64,000 nucleotides of DNA from NCBI GenBank assembly GCA_964020975.1, contig OZ026617.1:34970228-35034227 (forward strand), given 5' to 3'. The notes below the pieces were generated by a model, which was not told the DNA's origin, searched no databases, and saw only the letters and a program-made list of their open reading frames with translations. This DNA is from Hermodice carunculata. Its lineage: Eukaryota; Annelida; Polychaeta; Eunicida; Amphinomidae. Both the position numbers and the translations under genes were made by a program. Positions 27,675 to 39,859 of this stretch are shown in pieces (the stretch's first letter is position 1; the number at the start of each line of letters is the position of its first letter).

Positions 27675-27995
27675 ATCACAATTACAAAGTAACCCTGGAA
27701 GGAGCAGCGAGTAGTACTGCGAGAGCGTATACTGGCAGGGTACGTTTGATTGGCGGTAACACGATGGGCCGAATATGCCCTGACGCATGGGATGACAAAG
27801 ACGCCAACGTGACCTGTAAGCAGCTAAATTTCCGCGGGGGTGTGGCTTATCGATATTCGTCCCAGGGGGTTGGACCATATTTGATCACCATGGTTCGCTG
27901 CAATGGATCTGAAACCAACTTGAATGAATGCAATTTTTTGCAAGGGACCTCGTGCAGATTATCTGGAGCTGCAGGAGTATTATGTTACCGAACAG
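27675..27995 (+). CDS. SRCR domain F (type 3), single exon
   Basis: Opens at tatgttag|at in phase 1 and closes at aca g|gtaagg in phase 1; 321 bases. It carries GRICPDAWDD (C2), VTCKQLNFRGGVAY (C3), VRC (C5), LNEC (C6), TSC (C7) and GVLCYRT (C8). GRICP, GGVAY and VLCYRT are shared with O, and in part with I and C, marking type 3. The exon start could also lie nearby, but this AG gives the phase required by the previous exon. It closes cassette 2. Confidence 0.91.
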
Positions 27996-29518
27996 GTAAG
28001 GAATAAGCATGTTTACATGTGTTGTCAAAAAGATGAGTACGTATAACGACTCGAGATTTCACTATGGCCAGGTGAATACACATAATGGTTCTAGTCCACC
28101 ACTACCAATTAAATAAGTTACTGATATGCCCACAGGCGTGTTAAAGAGGTCTGAACAGCAGGTTTCTGATATTACAGCCCAACGGCTTATCACATATAAT
28201 GTCACTAAAGTGGTAATGTGATCCAACTCTGACATATATTGCTAGTCGTGATGCAGTGTTTAACCTGAAGCTGGTGAATTTGCAATAAAATGTCCATACA
28301 CACACAGGGTTGTCTGATGGATGATATCAAAATAACGTTAACCACACTACATTTTGCTGTAAATATGTTGATCCCATTCTTGTGATATAATTATATGTGG
28401 TTGTGTTTGGTATTTGTTTTTTTTTCAGTGTTTGTTTTTGAAAGAATTTATAATACCATATAGTGTAGTATCATGTGCATAATATATCCAAAAAACTTCC
28501 ATGAATGTGATCTTCTTCATCTGAGCATAAAATGTCATAGGCCTCTTGTTCTGTCTTGTTCACTCTAAATCTGTTGTCATTCATCTACAGGAAAAAGCTT
28601 TAAAAACACAAACGAAACCTGTTCTAAGACCAGTGTCTTTAAGTATCAAGCAAACACTTAAGGGTACACCTTTCCCAGGATAGGACGCATTTCGGGTTGG
28701 ATGTCCAGATTCGCTGAGGACGGGCTCTTCACACAGCCCTACTATTTGTGATTTGGATGGAAATATTTGCTCGTCAACATTCCATAAACAGTTACACATC
28801 TATTTGTGTAGCGAATTTTGGTCACAATCATAACTAAAAAATATTGTGGTAGATCTGACGACATTGCGTAACTCGTCTTTGGATCCTTTTGTCCTCTGAC
28901 ACACTTTTTCCCAAAAAGTTAAGCTTAGTCATTCTAAATGTTCTGTCATTGCAATATTGTCAACATGTAATAGGCGTAAGAGAATATCTTGTACCAACTG
29001 CATTCGAGAGCGTTTTTGTGATGGCAGGTGAGTATTTTCAGTTACATTAATGTTAGACCAAGCTTAATCTGGAACGACATAACTGCAAGTGTCGCGAGCA
29101 CTCTCTTGTGTGGAATCCTGTGCATAGGTTTTGTCCATATACCCCGAGGAATATATTTCTACCATAAAAAAACATCCTTTGCGAGGCATTTGCCGAAATT
29201 TTATTATGTTGTTTGAGAAAGGAGCCCAATATTTTTCCAACCAACGCATATGGAAATTGGAGCTGTTAATGGTGTCAAAGAGGCCTAAGGCTGAAATAAG
29301 TTTTTAACCCAAATCATTGCAGATGTTTTAATAATTTGAAAGGTAGTTTAATGCCATTCCAATCGCAGTTTCAGTGGAAAATCACTTGGCATATTGAAAA
29401 ATCAAAGGCCTGTATTGTCTAATTTTTTACTTCAAGTTAGTAGATCTGTACAACTGATGGGAATTTCCTTGTTGAATAGGGGATGCATTTGTACTAAACA
29501 GTAAGTAACTTGTTGTAG
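27996..29518. other. Intron F-G
   Basis: AT-rich. A solitary terminal piece of the dispersed repeat lies at about 28700-28745 (GCTGAGGACGGGCTCTTCAC then ACAGCCC). Nothing else was recognised. Confidence 0.6.
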
Positions 29519-29675
29519 AGTTGTCAATTCGCCTTGTATCTGGTGGCCTGGATTATGGTGTTATTGAGATAACGCGCGATGGACAACGCGGATATGTTTG
29601 TGATTCGTATTGGAGCTCAACTGATGCAAAAGTCGTCTGTAACAGTCTTGGATATGCTGGAGGAACCACCTACTA
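29519..29675 (+). CDS. SRCR domain G (type 1), front exon
   Basis: Opens at gttgtag|ag in phase 1 and closes at tacta|gtacgg in phase 2; 157 bases, the same length as the front exon of J. It carries LSIRLVSGGLDYGVIEI, then GYVCDSYW (C2) and VVCNSLGYAGG (C3). The usual CRQLG is CNSLG. The donor GTACGG is weaker than average, but the next in-frame codon is a stop, so the exon must end here or earlier. First exon of cassette 3. Confidence 0.88.
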
Positions 29676-29920
29676 GTACGGTTATTTTTCTTATTCTCTG
29701 TTTTCTTGTCCATCTTCCTATTCTCGCATTCATCAATGCCTAATTCCCATCTTTCACTTGTTTGGGTTTTCATTGATTTTATGGTGTGGTTTGGAAGAAA
29801 AGTCCCACAAAGTGATGACCATTCTGTACAATTCATTTGCATGGTCAATTAGCATGATTAATGCCTTTTTATTATCATAAAACTTCCCGAAATTAATTTT
29901 ATAAAATGAATGGTAATAGC

Positions 29921-29952
<32 letters not shown>

Positions 29953-30301
29953 TGTATGTATGTATGTATGTACGTATGTATCAATTTGCCCCAGATGGAA
30001 GAAAACATTTGCAAGCATAAAAAGCATATGAAACGTCCAAGACTTGCTGTGCAACAGGGAATCGAGCAAGATCAGATAGAGAAAACCCGCCATTTAAATA
30101 CGAGTTTGATTCTATTATTCTGCATGCATTGCATAACCAGCGCTGCATGCCATTGCTACCTTCGGAAACTATTATTGTTTGGATAGATACAACTGTGAAA
30201 AATTGAATGAACGGTCCGACAGACATGCGGTTTAAGGAACAAAGATATGGAGACACAAAAAGAAATATTTCAATTAACTTTGGTATTTCATTTGTTAACA
30301 G
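29676..30301. other. Intron inside domain G
   Basis: Short intron with a TATG microsatellite at 29923-29980. No other feature was seen. Confidence 0.7.
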
Positions 30302-30453
30302 TAAATATAAATACTCAACTACACCTTTTATGGTCAACCCATCTTGCCGTGGTGGCGAAACATCACTTTGGCAGTGCAGTAACTCGGGTTGGAGGGCCTC
30401 ATGTTCCTATTACAGCCGACGCCGCCAAAGAGGGGTAAAATGTCATAAATATG
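30302..30453 (+). CDS. SRCR domain G (type 1), back exon
   Basis: Opens at gttaacag|t in phase 2, completing a Tyr codon, and closes at tat g|gtaagt in phase 1. It carries PSC (C5), LWQC (C6), NSGWRASC (C7) and GVKC (C8), so six cysteines are kept in the full domain. The GRGSG phrase of the other type 1 domains is gone, and a basic run (YSRRRQRG) replaces the usual acidic segment before C8. The charge change is specific to this copy. Confidence 0.88.
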
Positions 30454-30538
30454 GTAAGTTTACAGAGAATGCTGCAATTGAGATGATCAACAAAAACGGT
30501 AAAGCCCACGTCTAAACACGACTAAGAATCCCATATTA

Positions 30539-30632
<94 letters not shown>

Positions 30633-32554
30633 TATATTTATATATATAGATAGATAGAGAGAGAGGGAGGGAGAAAGAGAGGTATAATCTGCCAACAGTT
30701 ATTGCTAATTACATAGTTTCAATTTGTTTTCATTGTTATCCGCAAACATCACATGCATGTTGATTGCATTTTAACTCCATAAAAGACTTATTTTGACTAC
30801 TGAATAGATGTAGGCTGTGTCACAGTGAGAACGATTGTGTATTTTTTTCCTGTGTAGTTGCAGCCCATCTGACATGTTTGTCATTTGAACTTATATAGAA
30901 GGGTAGTCACTCGGCCCACTGTCATTGTTGGACAAGGATTTTACGTTTTCGACTGTCCATCAAAGACTGTTACCTGGATCCTGTTCGGACGTGGTGGGGA
31001 CATATGTAGGCTTTTGACTGAGTAAAGTCAAATGACCATCCACTGGTGAATAGGTTATGTAGTCCCTTGCTCATTTTTTGTGTGAAAACTTTAACAAGCA
31101 GGTCTGAAAAAAACTTGGTCAGTTGATTCGAAGTTTCATAAGTATACTTCAACAACCTGGGTTGCGCTGCTAGCATGTGACTTTTGACTCATTTTCGAGA
31201 TGAATTAGTAATGACTGAAAAGGTATATATTGCAACAAAGTTAATGAAGGAATACCGGTGCACGTGCTTATGTACGTAGCTTTCCTCTAAACTAATAATC
31301 AGGTTCACTTAACATATTACTGAGTCGTATTTCCCCTAGATTTATTTAATGTGAACGTGTTGTTCGAGTGATTTAAATAATTTTACATGAATATTTCTGT
31401 GAATTGTGAAAGAAATATTTCTAACAATAACCCTATCTCCTAAACTGCTTAGCTATTACCGTTAAAATTAGGGGCACTGAGGTGTAATACTAGCTCACAA
31501 AGAAGGAGCGCCATGATTTGTGGTATTACTAACGGAAATGTGTGTACTTCTTGTTACTTTGGGGCTCTTTCTGCGACACCCGTGTATGATTCCATTGAAA
31601 CTTGTCAGCAGTATACCTTGATTTGGTTTCCTCTGAAGGCGGGCATTAAGTTGCAGTGCCCCTTTTTCTCATTTTCCTGAATTTTCTTAAATTTGTAAGG
31701 TCATATTCATTAAGTGTTCATATTTATATGGTTAATATGGAAATTATATGTATATCTTGATTCGATTCACACATTGGGCACATATAAATGAATGTGCAAT
31801 GGTCACAGACACACAGTTTGAATCAGCAGAAGAAATATACACTAACGCTGAAGCACGCAAAAATAGGTTTGCGCTCCCACAGTTAACACATATTTTGAAG
31901 AGTGCTGTGAAATGGGAATTTGGGTAACACCTTCTCGTGCCTCGTCTTGCACCCGTTGTCAAGAGCTTCTTGGTATATCGTTAATAATCATTCTAAGTAT
32001 CACACAAAGGACATCTGGGCTATAGCTTCGAAAATGCAGACAAAGAATTCTGAGTACTTTTGGAGAGAATGAAACTTAGTATTTTTTTTCATGATGAAGG
32101 GCGTGTTCCCACAATCCGCTTGTTTCTTTCTTTCTTGCTAAATGCATTTCCTTTGTTTCCCCACAGTCAGGCCTTCTTCTTTTATTTTGCCTAAGCTTAG
32201 CTATTTTTGTTGACTGTATTTGGTTATTGCAGTTTATTAAATATGCTGATTGCCTGATGACTCAATAGAGAGCAAAATACACCGAAATTTCCATGGAACA
32301 CATATCATGTATGGACTAGGTGGGATTCATTAAAGGAATAATATAAATGTCCGTAATTTTAGAACAAAGGTTTGTGATGATCATTGTCATCCAGATAGTA
32401 TATGGAGTAGTTTAAGGCCTTTGTAACAAATAAAGGCACTACTGTGCTATAGGTTGGGGTTTTGGCAATGCTATAATGTTAGAGGTTAAACCAATTGCAA
32501 AGACAGATAAAATATGAAATACGAATTAAACCCGTTATGTTTACATTCCAATAG
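30454..32554. other. Intron G-H
   Basis: Begins with a TA microsatellite (30536-30650). Around 30940-31640 are faint phrases of the dispersed repeat (GGACGTGGTGGGGACAT; AACTGCTTAGC). No gene was seen. Confidence 0.55.
30536..30650. repeat. (TA)n microsatellite
   Basis: About 110 bases of TA with a few ATTT and GATA variants at the right end. Confidence 0.97.
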
Positions 32555-32920
32555 CTCGCCTGCAACTGGGAAACACAGGCTCCAGCAGCACAAATTTGAA
32601 ACAAACAGTGTATGGCAGAGTAGAGGTTTATGTTCAGAACACATGGGGCTTGGTTTGCGCAGATGGATTTCACTACAAGGACGCCGTAGTCTTCTGTCGT
32701 CAGATTGGTTACAAGTTTGCCAAGATTTTGGGACCAGGTCGTTATGGGTACAGCAGCTCTAGCAAATGGATCAATCCAGTTCGGTGTAATGGATCAGAGT
32801 CGTCTATTCAACAATGCCCATACAGCTTTGACATATGTTCTCGGGGCTCTGGGGGAAGATCCAGAGTCAAAGAATATAATTATGCAACAGCCCTCTGTTC
32901 CCAGAGTCCCCTTGCTGAAG
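32555..32920 (+). CDS. SRCR domain H (type 2), single exon
   Basis: Opens at tccaatag|ct in phase 1 and closes at gaa g|gtatgt in phase 1; 366 bases, the longest SRCR exon in the gene. It carries YGRVEVYVQNTWGLVC (C2), VFCRQIGY (C3), VRCNGSE (C5), IQQC (C6), DIC (C7) and ATALC (C8). The extra length comes from a longer start (LQLGNTGSSS) and a Ser/Gly/Arg-rich insertion between C7 and C8. The YNYATALC tail fits type 2. Middle domain of cassette 3. Confidence 0.92.
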
Positions 32921-34689
32921 GTATGTCAGGTCCTACCTTTTTTTTTTTTTGGGGGGGGGGGGGCTTATTATCTTACAAAATATTTTGGTTTTTAATTTTC
33001 GTCAAACAATGGGTGGCACTACTAGTGTCACATATGTCCAAGAATTGGAGCTCTTTAACACTGCCAATAAATTTCACAGATCATGCACTGCAGTGTCACA
33101 GCATGTTACAAAATGTGTTGTTTCTTTTGACTGTACATGATGTGTTGATCAGCTTCCACTTTGTATATAAAATAATTGACAAAGGATCGGAAGGATACCC
33201 TTTCTTATCAACAATTTGAGAAATGAAGAAAGTATTTGGCGTGTAAAATGCAATTTATTTATGGCATAATTTTTCTCATCAATATAACAAGAAATATGTG
33301 AAATTCAGTCAAGTCTATTTGATTATTTGGATTTCAATAATTACTGCAGCTTTGAAGCGATTTTCCAAAATGACCTACATCACTATATCTTCAAAACCTC
33401 GGTACAAGAGTATCTTTTTCCCGCGAAAAATTGACAATGATCTGAATCACAGAGCTTTAACTTGTACAACTGTGCATTGTTAACTGCAAGTTGGTTTAGG
33501 AAAGAAAACTGAAAGCTTTGAAATCTTGTTTCAAAATTACACTTCAAGGGTAAGCTATGAAAAAATGGCCTAATTTTGTCAGATCTATCGAAAGTCTCAC
33601 TCAGCGTAACCAAGTGGTAGGTTTATATTAATTCCAATATGCTGGCATACCAGCACCCACAAAAACTATCTACAGTGAGCAGAGCATGCTTCGTTTAACT
33701 TCCCCTTAATGCTGCATACTGGTATTTTAACAATATCTCTCTCATGTCTTACATATAATAACCATTTCCATTTACCTGAAATAGCCAACTGTATGGATAA
33801 ATATTCCATGAAGTTAGGTTCCAAACCATATTTCTAAGTTTATTTTGTTGGGATACAAGGTTTTTATTTATATCAAATATGTTGTCAACACATTTTATAC
33901 CAGCTCTATACCAGCTCTATACCAACGTTTTATAAAATACATTATTTTTTTGTCTCTCAGGATGAACTCATCAAAGCATAAAAAGTCATTCAAAATTAAG
34001 CTCCACCATTTGGTATATTTCTTCTTCTGGACTGATTCCAGACATGCAGAAGATTTTTGGAAAACAAAGGCAGCTGCCATGAACCATGAATGCAACATCT
34101 GGGCGAAAATAAATCATTGCTATCAATCAAAGGGCAGAATGCCAGTAATACATGTTTCCACTTTGCATCATTCTCCGAAAATAAGCGCTTAACCCGATTT
34201 TGAAGTAATAACTTGACCTGGGACTTACAGTGAAGTATCTCGAGTCCACCGCCAAGTATTTTATATAGAGTCATTCCATGTTATTGCTGTATACTCCTCG
34301 AACAACACGAATGTCTTTTTCATCAATGAAAATAGATAATTCACAATACAGTAGCTTGCATGGTGATAAACTTAAATGAGCTACATTTATTCCAATAAAT
34401 GACAATTTTCTAACTGCTCATGGTTTCCGTACATCCTTGAACGACTTTTATTTGAAGTAAAATTGAGTTTGAGAATTGTCACTTAAAGTAATACCAAGTA
34501 TGGACAAGTTCCACACACCATCTAGCATGCAAATCCTCATCAGGAGAATACTTGTCTCTTCCAATCAGTGCTGCAATTAGCATAGACCTATATCCTTTAC
34601 ATGGATTGCGAAACAGACTAAGTCTTTGTTAATCACTGTCCATGGCACAGATGGTGGCGTTTACTTTCTTGCCTGCTTGTTTGGTGGAG

Positions 34690-34850
34690 GAAACCGAAGG
34701 ACTCGGAGAAAACCACCACGCACAGTCAGAGTGGTAGGAACTCTTCCCACTTGCTTCCTCGGCTGTGAATCGAAACCGGGTTGCAGAGGTGAAAGGCGAG
34801 CGTGTTGCACCTCCAGCAACCGTGCACCTGTGCTGCAATTGTTTTCCTAA
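34690..34850 (-). repeat. tRNA-derived SINE-like sequence
   Basis: On the minus strand a tRNA-like arm reads AACACGCTCGCCTTTCACC and then GGTTTCGATTC, a near match to the polymerase III B box. The loop CTTTCAC would carry a TTC (Glu) anticodon. The sequence is not a complete tRNA. It fits the head of a tRNA-derived SINE; the tail is not defined. Confidence 0.45.
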
Positions 34851-35009
34851 GTTACGTTTCAAACCCGACCTCAAAGCAAAGTATGAAACTTTTGTAACAA
34901 AATTTGGGCTGATATTACATCAGCCAAGAATCAAGATGTATCCTCAACTAACTAACAAAATTTTAGTTACAGTCTCCCAATATGTCTACCTATTTTTTTA
35001 TTATTAGAT

Positions 35010-36130
35010 CCGATGGCAATAGCAAGAATTTATTTAGCTTTAACATACAGAGAAGGGGCAAGGGGGTATCCCTGCCTGACTCTGTGACCTACTGGAAAAA
35101 ACTGGGAGGCATACCCATTATTTACTACACAAATGGGCATGTCAGTGTGCATTACAGACACCCATATACAACAGTTCAAAGCATAAGTGAAGCATTTTAA
35201 CCCTAGATCGGGATAAAACCATTCAACCGTATCAAACACTTTCTCAAAAACAACCAACTCTTTTAGGTCAGGCATTTTGTTAAAAAATCTTCTGTTGATT
35301 AATTGTATCTGAAATTAGTTGAATGTTTTCGCCAATCAATGTATCTACCTAAAAGGAAAACAGTTTGATCACTGTCTATTAAATGATATGGGAATTGTCT
35401 CATGCATATTACAAATAATTTAGCAACCATTTTATTATCAATTTGTCACAAGGAAATGGGTCTCCAATTGTTTAATAAAGTACGTTATTTAGGTTGTCTA
35501 CCCCTTTTAAAAGCGTGCTTAAAATCCTTAATATCGCTCAAAAAATTCTGTAGTTTTCGGCTGTGAGCCTATCAAAACCAGGAGTTTTTCCATTTTTAAA
35601 CAACTTCAATGCTTCAAAGGATTCCGTTTCTGTGATCATGCCCTCACTTTTGTTGACTATCAAGGTTTGGAATATTTTCATTTTCAAAGAATTGTCTGCA
35701 ATTAGTTTCATTCGTAGTTTCAGCTTGTGAAGCATATAATTTTGAATACAAATTGCGTCGTAGCTCTTATCTGCTTTTGTGACAACCACGTTGTCGGCTG
35801 TCTGTAATTTTGTAATGCATTTATTCTTATTTGTTTTTTTTTGTTCAAACCAAAAAAATATTTTGTCTTCCTGTCCTCTGCTTTCATCCACCTTGCATAT
35901 GATGGTATCATTACTCCCCATGTTTGATGCTCGTTAATTGTAGGTAATTCTGACTTATTTTCGTTTATTCTCACTTCTTCGTTATTATTTCCATCCCAAA
36001 TGATTTCCAGCTCCTCTTTTTAGTTTTTTCTTTTCCCTAATCTCTTTAACCTTATACTAAGAGTGCATAATAGTCATAGCACGTAACTCATATTTAACTA
36101 CGTCCAACGCCAGACCCTTATCCCTATAAT
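35010..36130 (-). mobile_element. L1/Tx1-like LINE reverse transcriptase fragment
   Basis: Minus-strand frames show an ordered series of LINE reverse transcriptase landmarks: FKNGKTPGFDRLTAENY (35.6 kb), IGENIQLISD (about 35.32 kb), FEKVFDTVEW (35.23 kb) and VRQGYPLAPSLY (35.05 kb). These match the motif order of L1-clade elements. The endonuclease and the 3' part are missing and the frame is interrupted, so it is a dead fragment inserted opposite to the host gene. Confidence 0.75.
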
Positions 36131-36845
36131 CAGCGTACTTTTCACTACACTACAGAAGTATTCCTTTAGCTGTCTGAATATATAAATAGAGGCTTGCAAC
36201 AATAAGGAAGTAAATTTCCAGACACCTGGGCCATATTTATCTTGCTGTCCTAGACTAATGAGACTACGATCTGTTTTTATTGATGGTCTTATTCTGTCAT
36301 CTGTCAGGTCCTACCTTTACCTTGAGACTTTGACATAATGTGCCCAATGTGAAAAGTCAAAGTCTTCATCATATATTAGATATCACATATTCGTTAAACG
36401 TAATATGATTTTGTCAATCAGCATGACTGTTACCATCATCTTTTTGTCCATTATCAATTTGTCCATGTGGCACACATATGAAATTTATTATTTTGACAAA
36501 ATTTGTTGACTGAAACCTCACCAGACGTGCTGAGAACGCACCTTGCATGGATCTGTATGAAGTGTGCAAAGTGGTCACACTTTTGTGTTTTAAAACATTC
36601 GTGAAACCCTTTTGGGTAATTACTCTAAGCTTGTACATGCTACTTACCAGATATTTAATAATATTTTTTCACCACATAGGCCAGCATTTGTTACTCCCCT
36701 TGTGTTTTATTGCTCATTTGGCAAGATCATACGAAGGTGTCCTCATATACTGACCAGTAATTTTCTAAATTAAATATTGAAGTGATTTATGTTATACTTA
36801 CAGAAATTTTAAGCTTTTCTAATTCTTCCATTTTACTGTGCTTAG

Positions 36846-37163
36846 CATATACCGTATCACTAGAATCCAGTAATACTGTCGGCTACTTTGGGCACGTGCG
36901 TATCTTTCAATATGGTATATACGGGAAAATCTGCTATAAGAGATGGAATGACGCAGCTGCAAATGTTACTTGCAAGCACCTGGGATACAAAGGAGGCGTG
37001 GCTCTGCTATATAGTGGAGGTGCCTCTGGCTATGCCTGGATCACCGAGGTTAACTGCACAGGACAAGAGACAAGCTTGAGGCAATGCAATATGAGTTACC
37101 ATTATATAGATGGCTGCGGCAGTGGATCAAGGATAGCCAGTGTCCTATGCCACCGAATGAGTG
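36846..37163 (+). CDS. SRCR domain I (type 3), single exon
   Basis: Opens at gtgcttag|ca in phase 1 and closes at agt g|gtgagt in phase 1; 318 bases. It carries YGKICYKRW (C2), VTCKHLGYKGGVALLY (C3), VNCTGQE (C5), LRQC (C6), DGC (C7) and SVLCHRMS (C8). GKIC, KGGVA and VLC-R identify type 3. A Tyr/Gly-rich loop (YSGGASGYAW) lies between C3 and C5. It closes cassette 3. Confidence 0.92.
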
Positions 37164-37283
37164 GTGAGTAGAAAAGGGGGATGACGAATACATTGTTTGC
37201 CAAATAAGTAACAGTGGTTACAGCTTAAAGGGGGGGGGGGGCATAAAGTATTTAGGTCGAACACCAAGCAAATAAATATCCAA

Positions 37284-38786
37284 GCTTGTTGAAATCGTCA
37301 TGGTCCAGTGAGTTCTGGATTTTTTATGAATTTATTTGTTCATTTTGGGGGAAAATCTTAAAAAAAATCTCCTACTCCGAAACCGCTTGGACAATTGCTT
37401 TGAAATTGTATAGGGACACTTCTGAGGACCCCCAGACCTTAATTTTTCAACAGGTGGTGCTGCGATTTGTTTGCCATTTTTTATGATTTTTTTTCCGTTT
37501 TTGCTATTTTCGACTTCTTCTCGTAAGCCATCTGTCAGATTGTGGTGAAACTTGGTGGATATGTACTTTGTGGAATGGTCACACAAGTTTGTTCACCAGG
37601 TGGCGTTGCTGTGGATCCCTGATTTTTAACAAATTTCTATATTTGGGTGCTTGTTGGTCAGTGCGCATGTTCCTATTGTTTACTATGTAAGTCAATGGGA
37701 ATTTCAATGGTAGTTTACATTTTCGACCTCATCTAAAAACCGTTAATCAGATTCACTTCAAACTTGGTGGGACTGTATCTCGGGTGGGTCTGTACAAAAT
37801 TTATTCAAATGGTCACGGTCCAGTGATTTTTGGATTTTTTTAGGAATTTTTCTTGTTTATTTTACATGCCTATTGATTACCATGCAGGACAATGGGGATT
37901 GCAAAGTCATTAGGGTTTGCAATGCTAATTGAAACTTTTTGACTTATCCTGCCAAACCACAAGATAGATTCACTTCAAATTTGGTGGGGGTGTTCTTTGG
38001 GTGGGTATCTCCCAAGTTTGTTAAATTTTTTGCCAAATCTTCAACAGTTTTTAGCCTTGTATATACTCAGCTAATTGCTTTGAAATTGCATGGGGACACT
38101 TCTGGGTATGCGGGTGCTACATGTACAGTAAGTGAGTGACCTTGACTTTGTTTCCAAGGTCACAGGGTGAGGTGCATGAAATTAACTGTTTTATGGTAAC
38201 GTGAGAACTATTCAGGGCTGGACATTCATATTGCACATGCTAGTTGTCCTCAATAAGGGCCAGACGTAGACAGTAGATGAGTGATCTTGACCTTATTCCC
38301 AAGGTCATAGGGCCACTTGCTCAAATTTTACTTTTCACCTGACAAGTTGAGAGCTGTTTGAACTTGGACCTTGATGTTGAACCTGATGGTTGTCCTGAGC
38401 AAAAGCCGTACTTACACAGTACATGGGTGACCTTAACCTCATTCCCAAAGTCACTGGGATCCAGACACTTACGTGAATTTTACTTTTCACTTTGTAACTG
38501 GAGAACTGTGGAAGGTAGGACTTGATGTTGAACTTGTTGGTGGTCCAACATTTAGGAAAGATTAAGATTACATCAGTGACCTTGACCTCGCTCTTAAGGT
38601 TACAGGGCCACTAACATGAATTTTACTAATAACCTGAGAACTATTTGTACTGTGACTTTGATCTTGTACATGGGGATGGCCCTCGATGAAAGTTAGATTC
38701 AGAATAGATCGGTGACCTTTACCTCATTTCCAAGGTATAGAGCAACGTAATCAGCTGAGCACAGGACTGTCATAGTCGTCTTGTTT
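37284..38786 (+). repeat. Dispersed intronic repeat, third copy
   Basis: Contains the family phrases (GAAACCGCTTGGACAATTGC, CAGGTGGCGTTGC, TTCAAACTTGGTGGGAC) and ends with AATCAGCTGAGCACAGGACT and the hairpin GACT-GTCAT-AGTC then GTCTTG. Its right half (38130-38760) has several tandem units of about 120-160 bases built around TGACCTTGACCT and CCAAGGTCA. The start is less clear than in the 24.1 kb copy. Confidence 0.7.
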
Positions 38787-39478
38787 TCTGTTTTTTTCCC
38801 CTAAATGATAGGTAAACATACATGTTAATATTTATGAAGGGGGCTAAAATTATATCCTAAACTAGTCTCAGGTTATTCAGCAGAAGTCTGAAATTTGGTA
38901 GACTTTATTAACATGATGTGTTTTAGAGCATATACCTTGCCATGGTGCTGCTATCATTTTCTGATTTTTAATGCATTTTTAAAAAATAATAAATAAATTT
39001 GCAAATAAGAATCATGTGCAGAGCTGAACTCAGGGTTTATAATTATGTGCTCCCCATTTTCAAACCGTGCCAAATGCCTTGGGGATATACTCTTCTGGAA
39101 GGCTCATACATAAGTGATGTAGGGCGCGGGAGTACACTGTCGTGTCATTGCTAGATCGCACTTTTCTCTAATTATTTTGGTGCTTTTTACGGTAATTTTC
39201 CCTATTGGCAGTTGTCTGTTGGATTTTCTTAAACTTGGCAGGAATATATTACTTGCGTTCTTCTGTACTAAGTTTTTTTTCTCTAGTGGACAAGACACCG
39301 GCAGCTTTGAGCTTATATGATGATCAACGTGTAGGTTTTCGGAATAAAAAAAAAGATATTCATTGGCGTCTGTACAACATTTTTCCTTTTTGCTTGCTTC
39401 TTTAAAGGGGTGGGGTGCTTTGGATATATGTCTGATTGAGTTTGCTCAAAGGATCACGTCTCAGTGATTTTTTTATAA

Positions 39479-39792
39479 CCTCACCTGACCGCTGAAGTTT
39501 TAGTGTCATCCATCATCCGTCCTTCCACAGTTCACATCTTCGACGTCTTCAAAGCCATAAGCCAGATTCACTTGAAATTTAATTGGGATGTATTTAATGT
39601 GGGTCTCTACCATGTTTGTTTAAATGGTCAGGGTCCAATAGTTTTTTTTAAATAATTTTTTGTTCCGTTTTTTGGCAAAATCTTAAAAACTGTTCTGCTA
39701 AACCGCTCAGCCAATTGCTTGAAAATAGCGTAGGGACACTTGTAGGGGCCCTTAGATTATAATTTGTTCAGCAGGTAGCGATGCAATTTTTC

Positions 39793-39859
<67 letters not shown>

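Larger units (their letters stand above)
32921..36845. other. Intron H-I
   Basis: Holds a tRNA-like SINE candidate (34690-34850) and a minus-strand L1-like LINE piece (35010-36130). From 32921 to 34600 the sequence is AT-rich with no recognised feature. Confidence 0.65.

Noticed and set aside
34755-34830. Functional tRNA gene
   Set aside because: Only part of a cloverleaf is present and the acceptor stem is not formed. A SINE head fits better.
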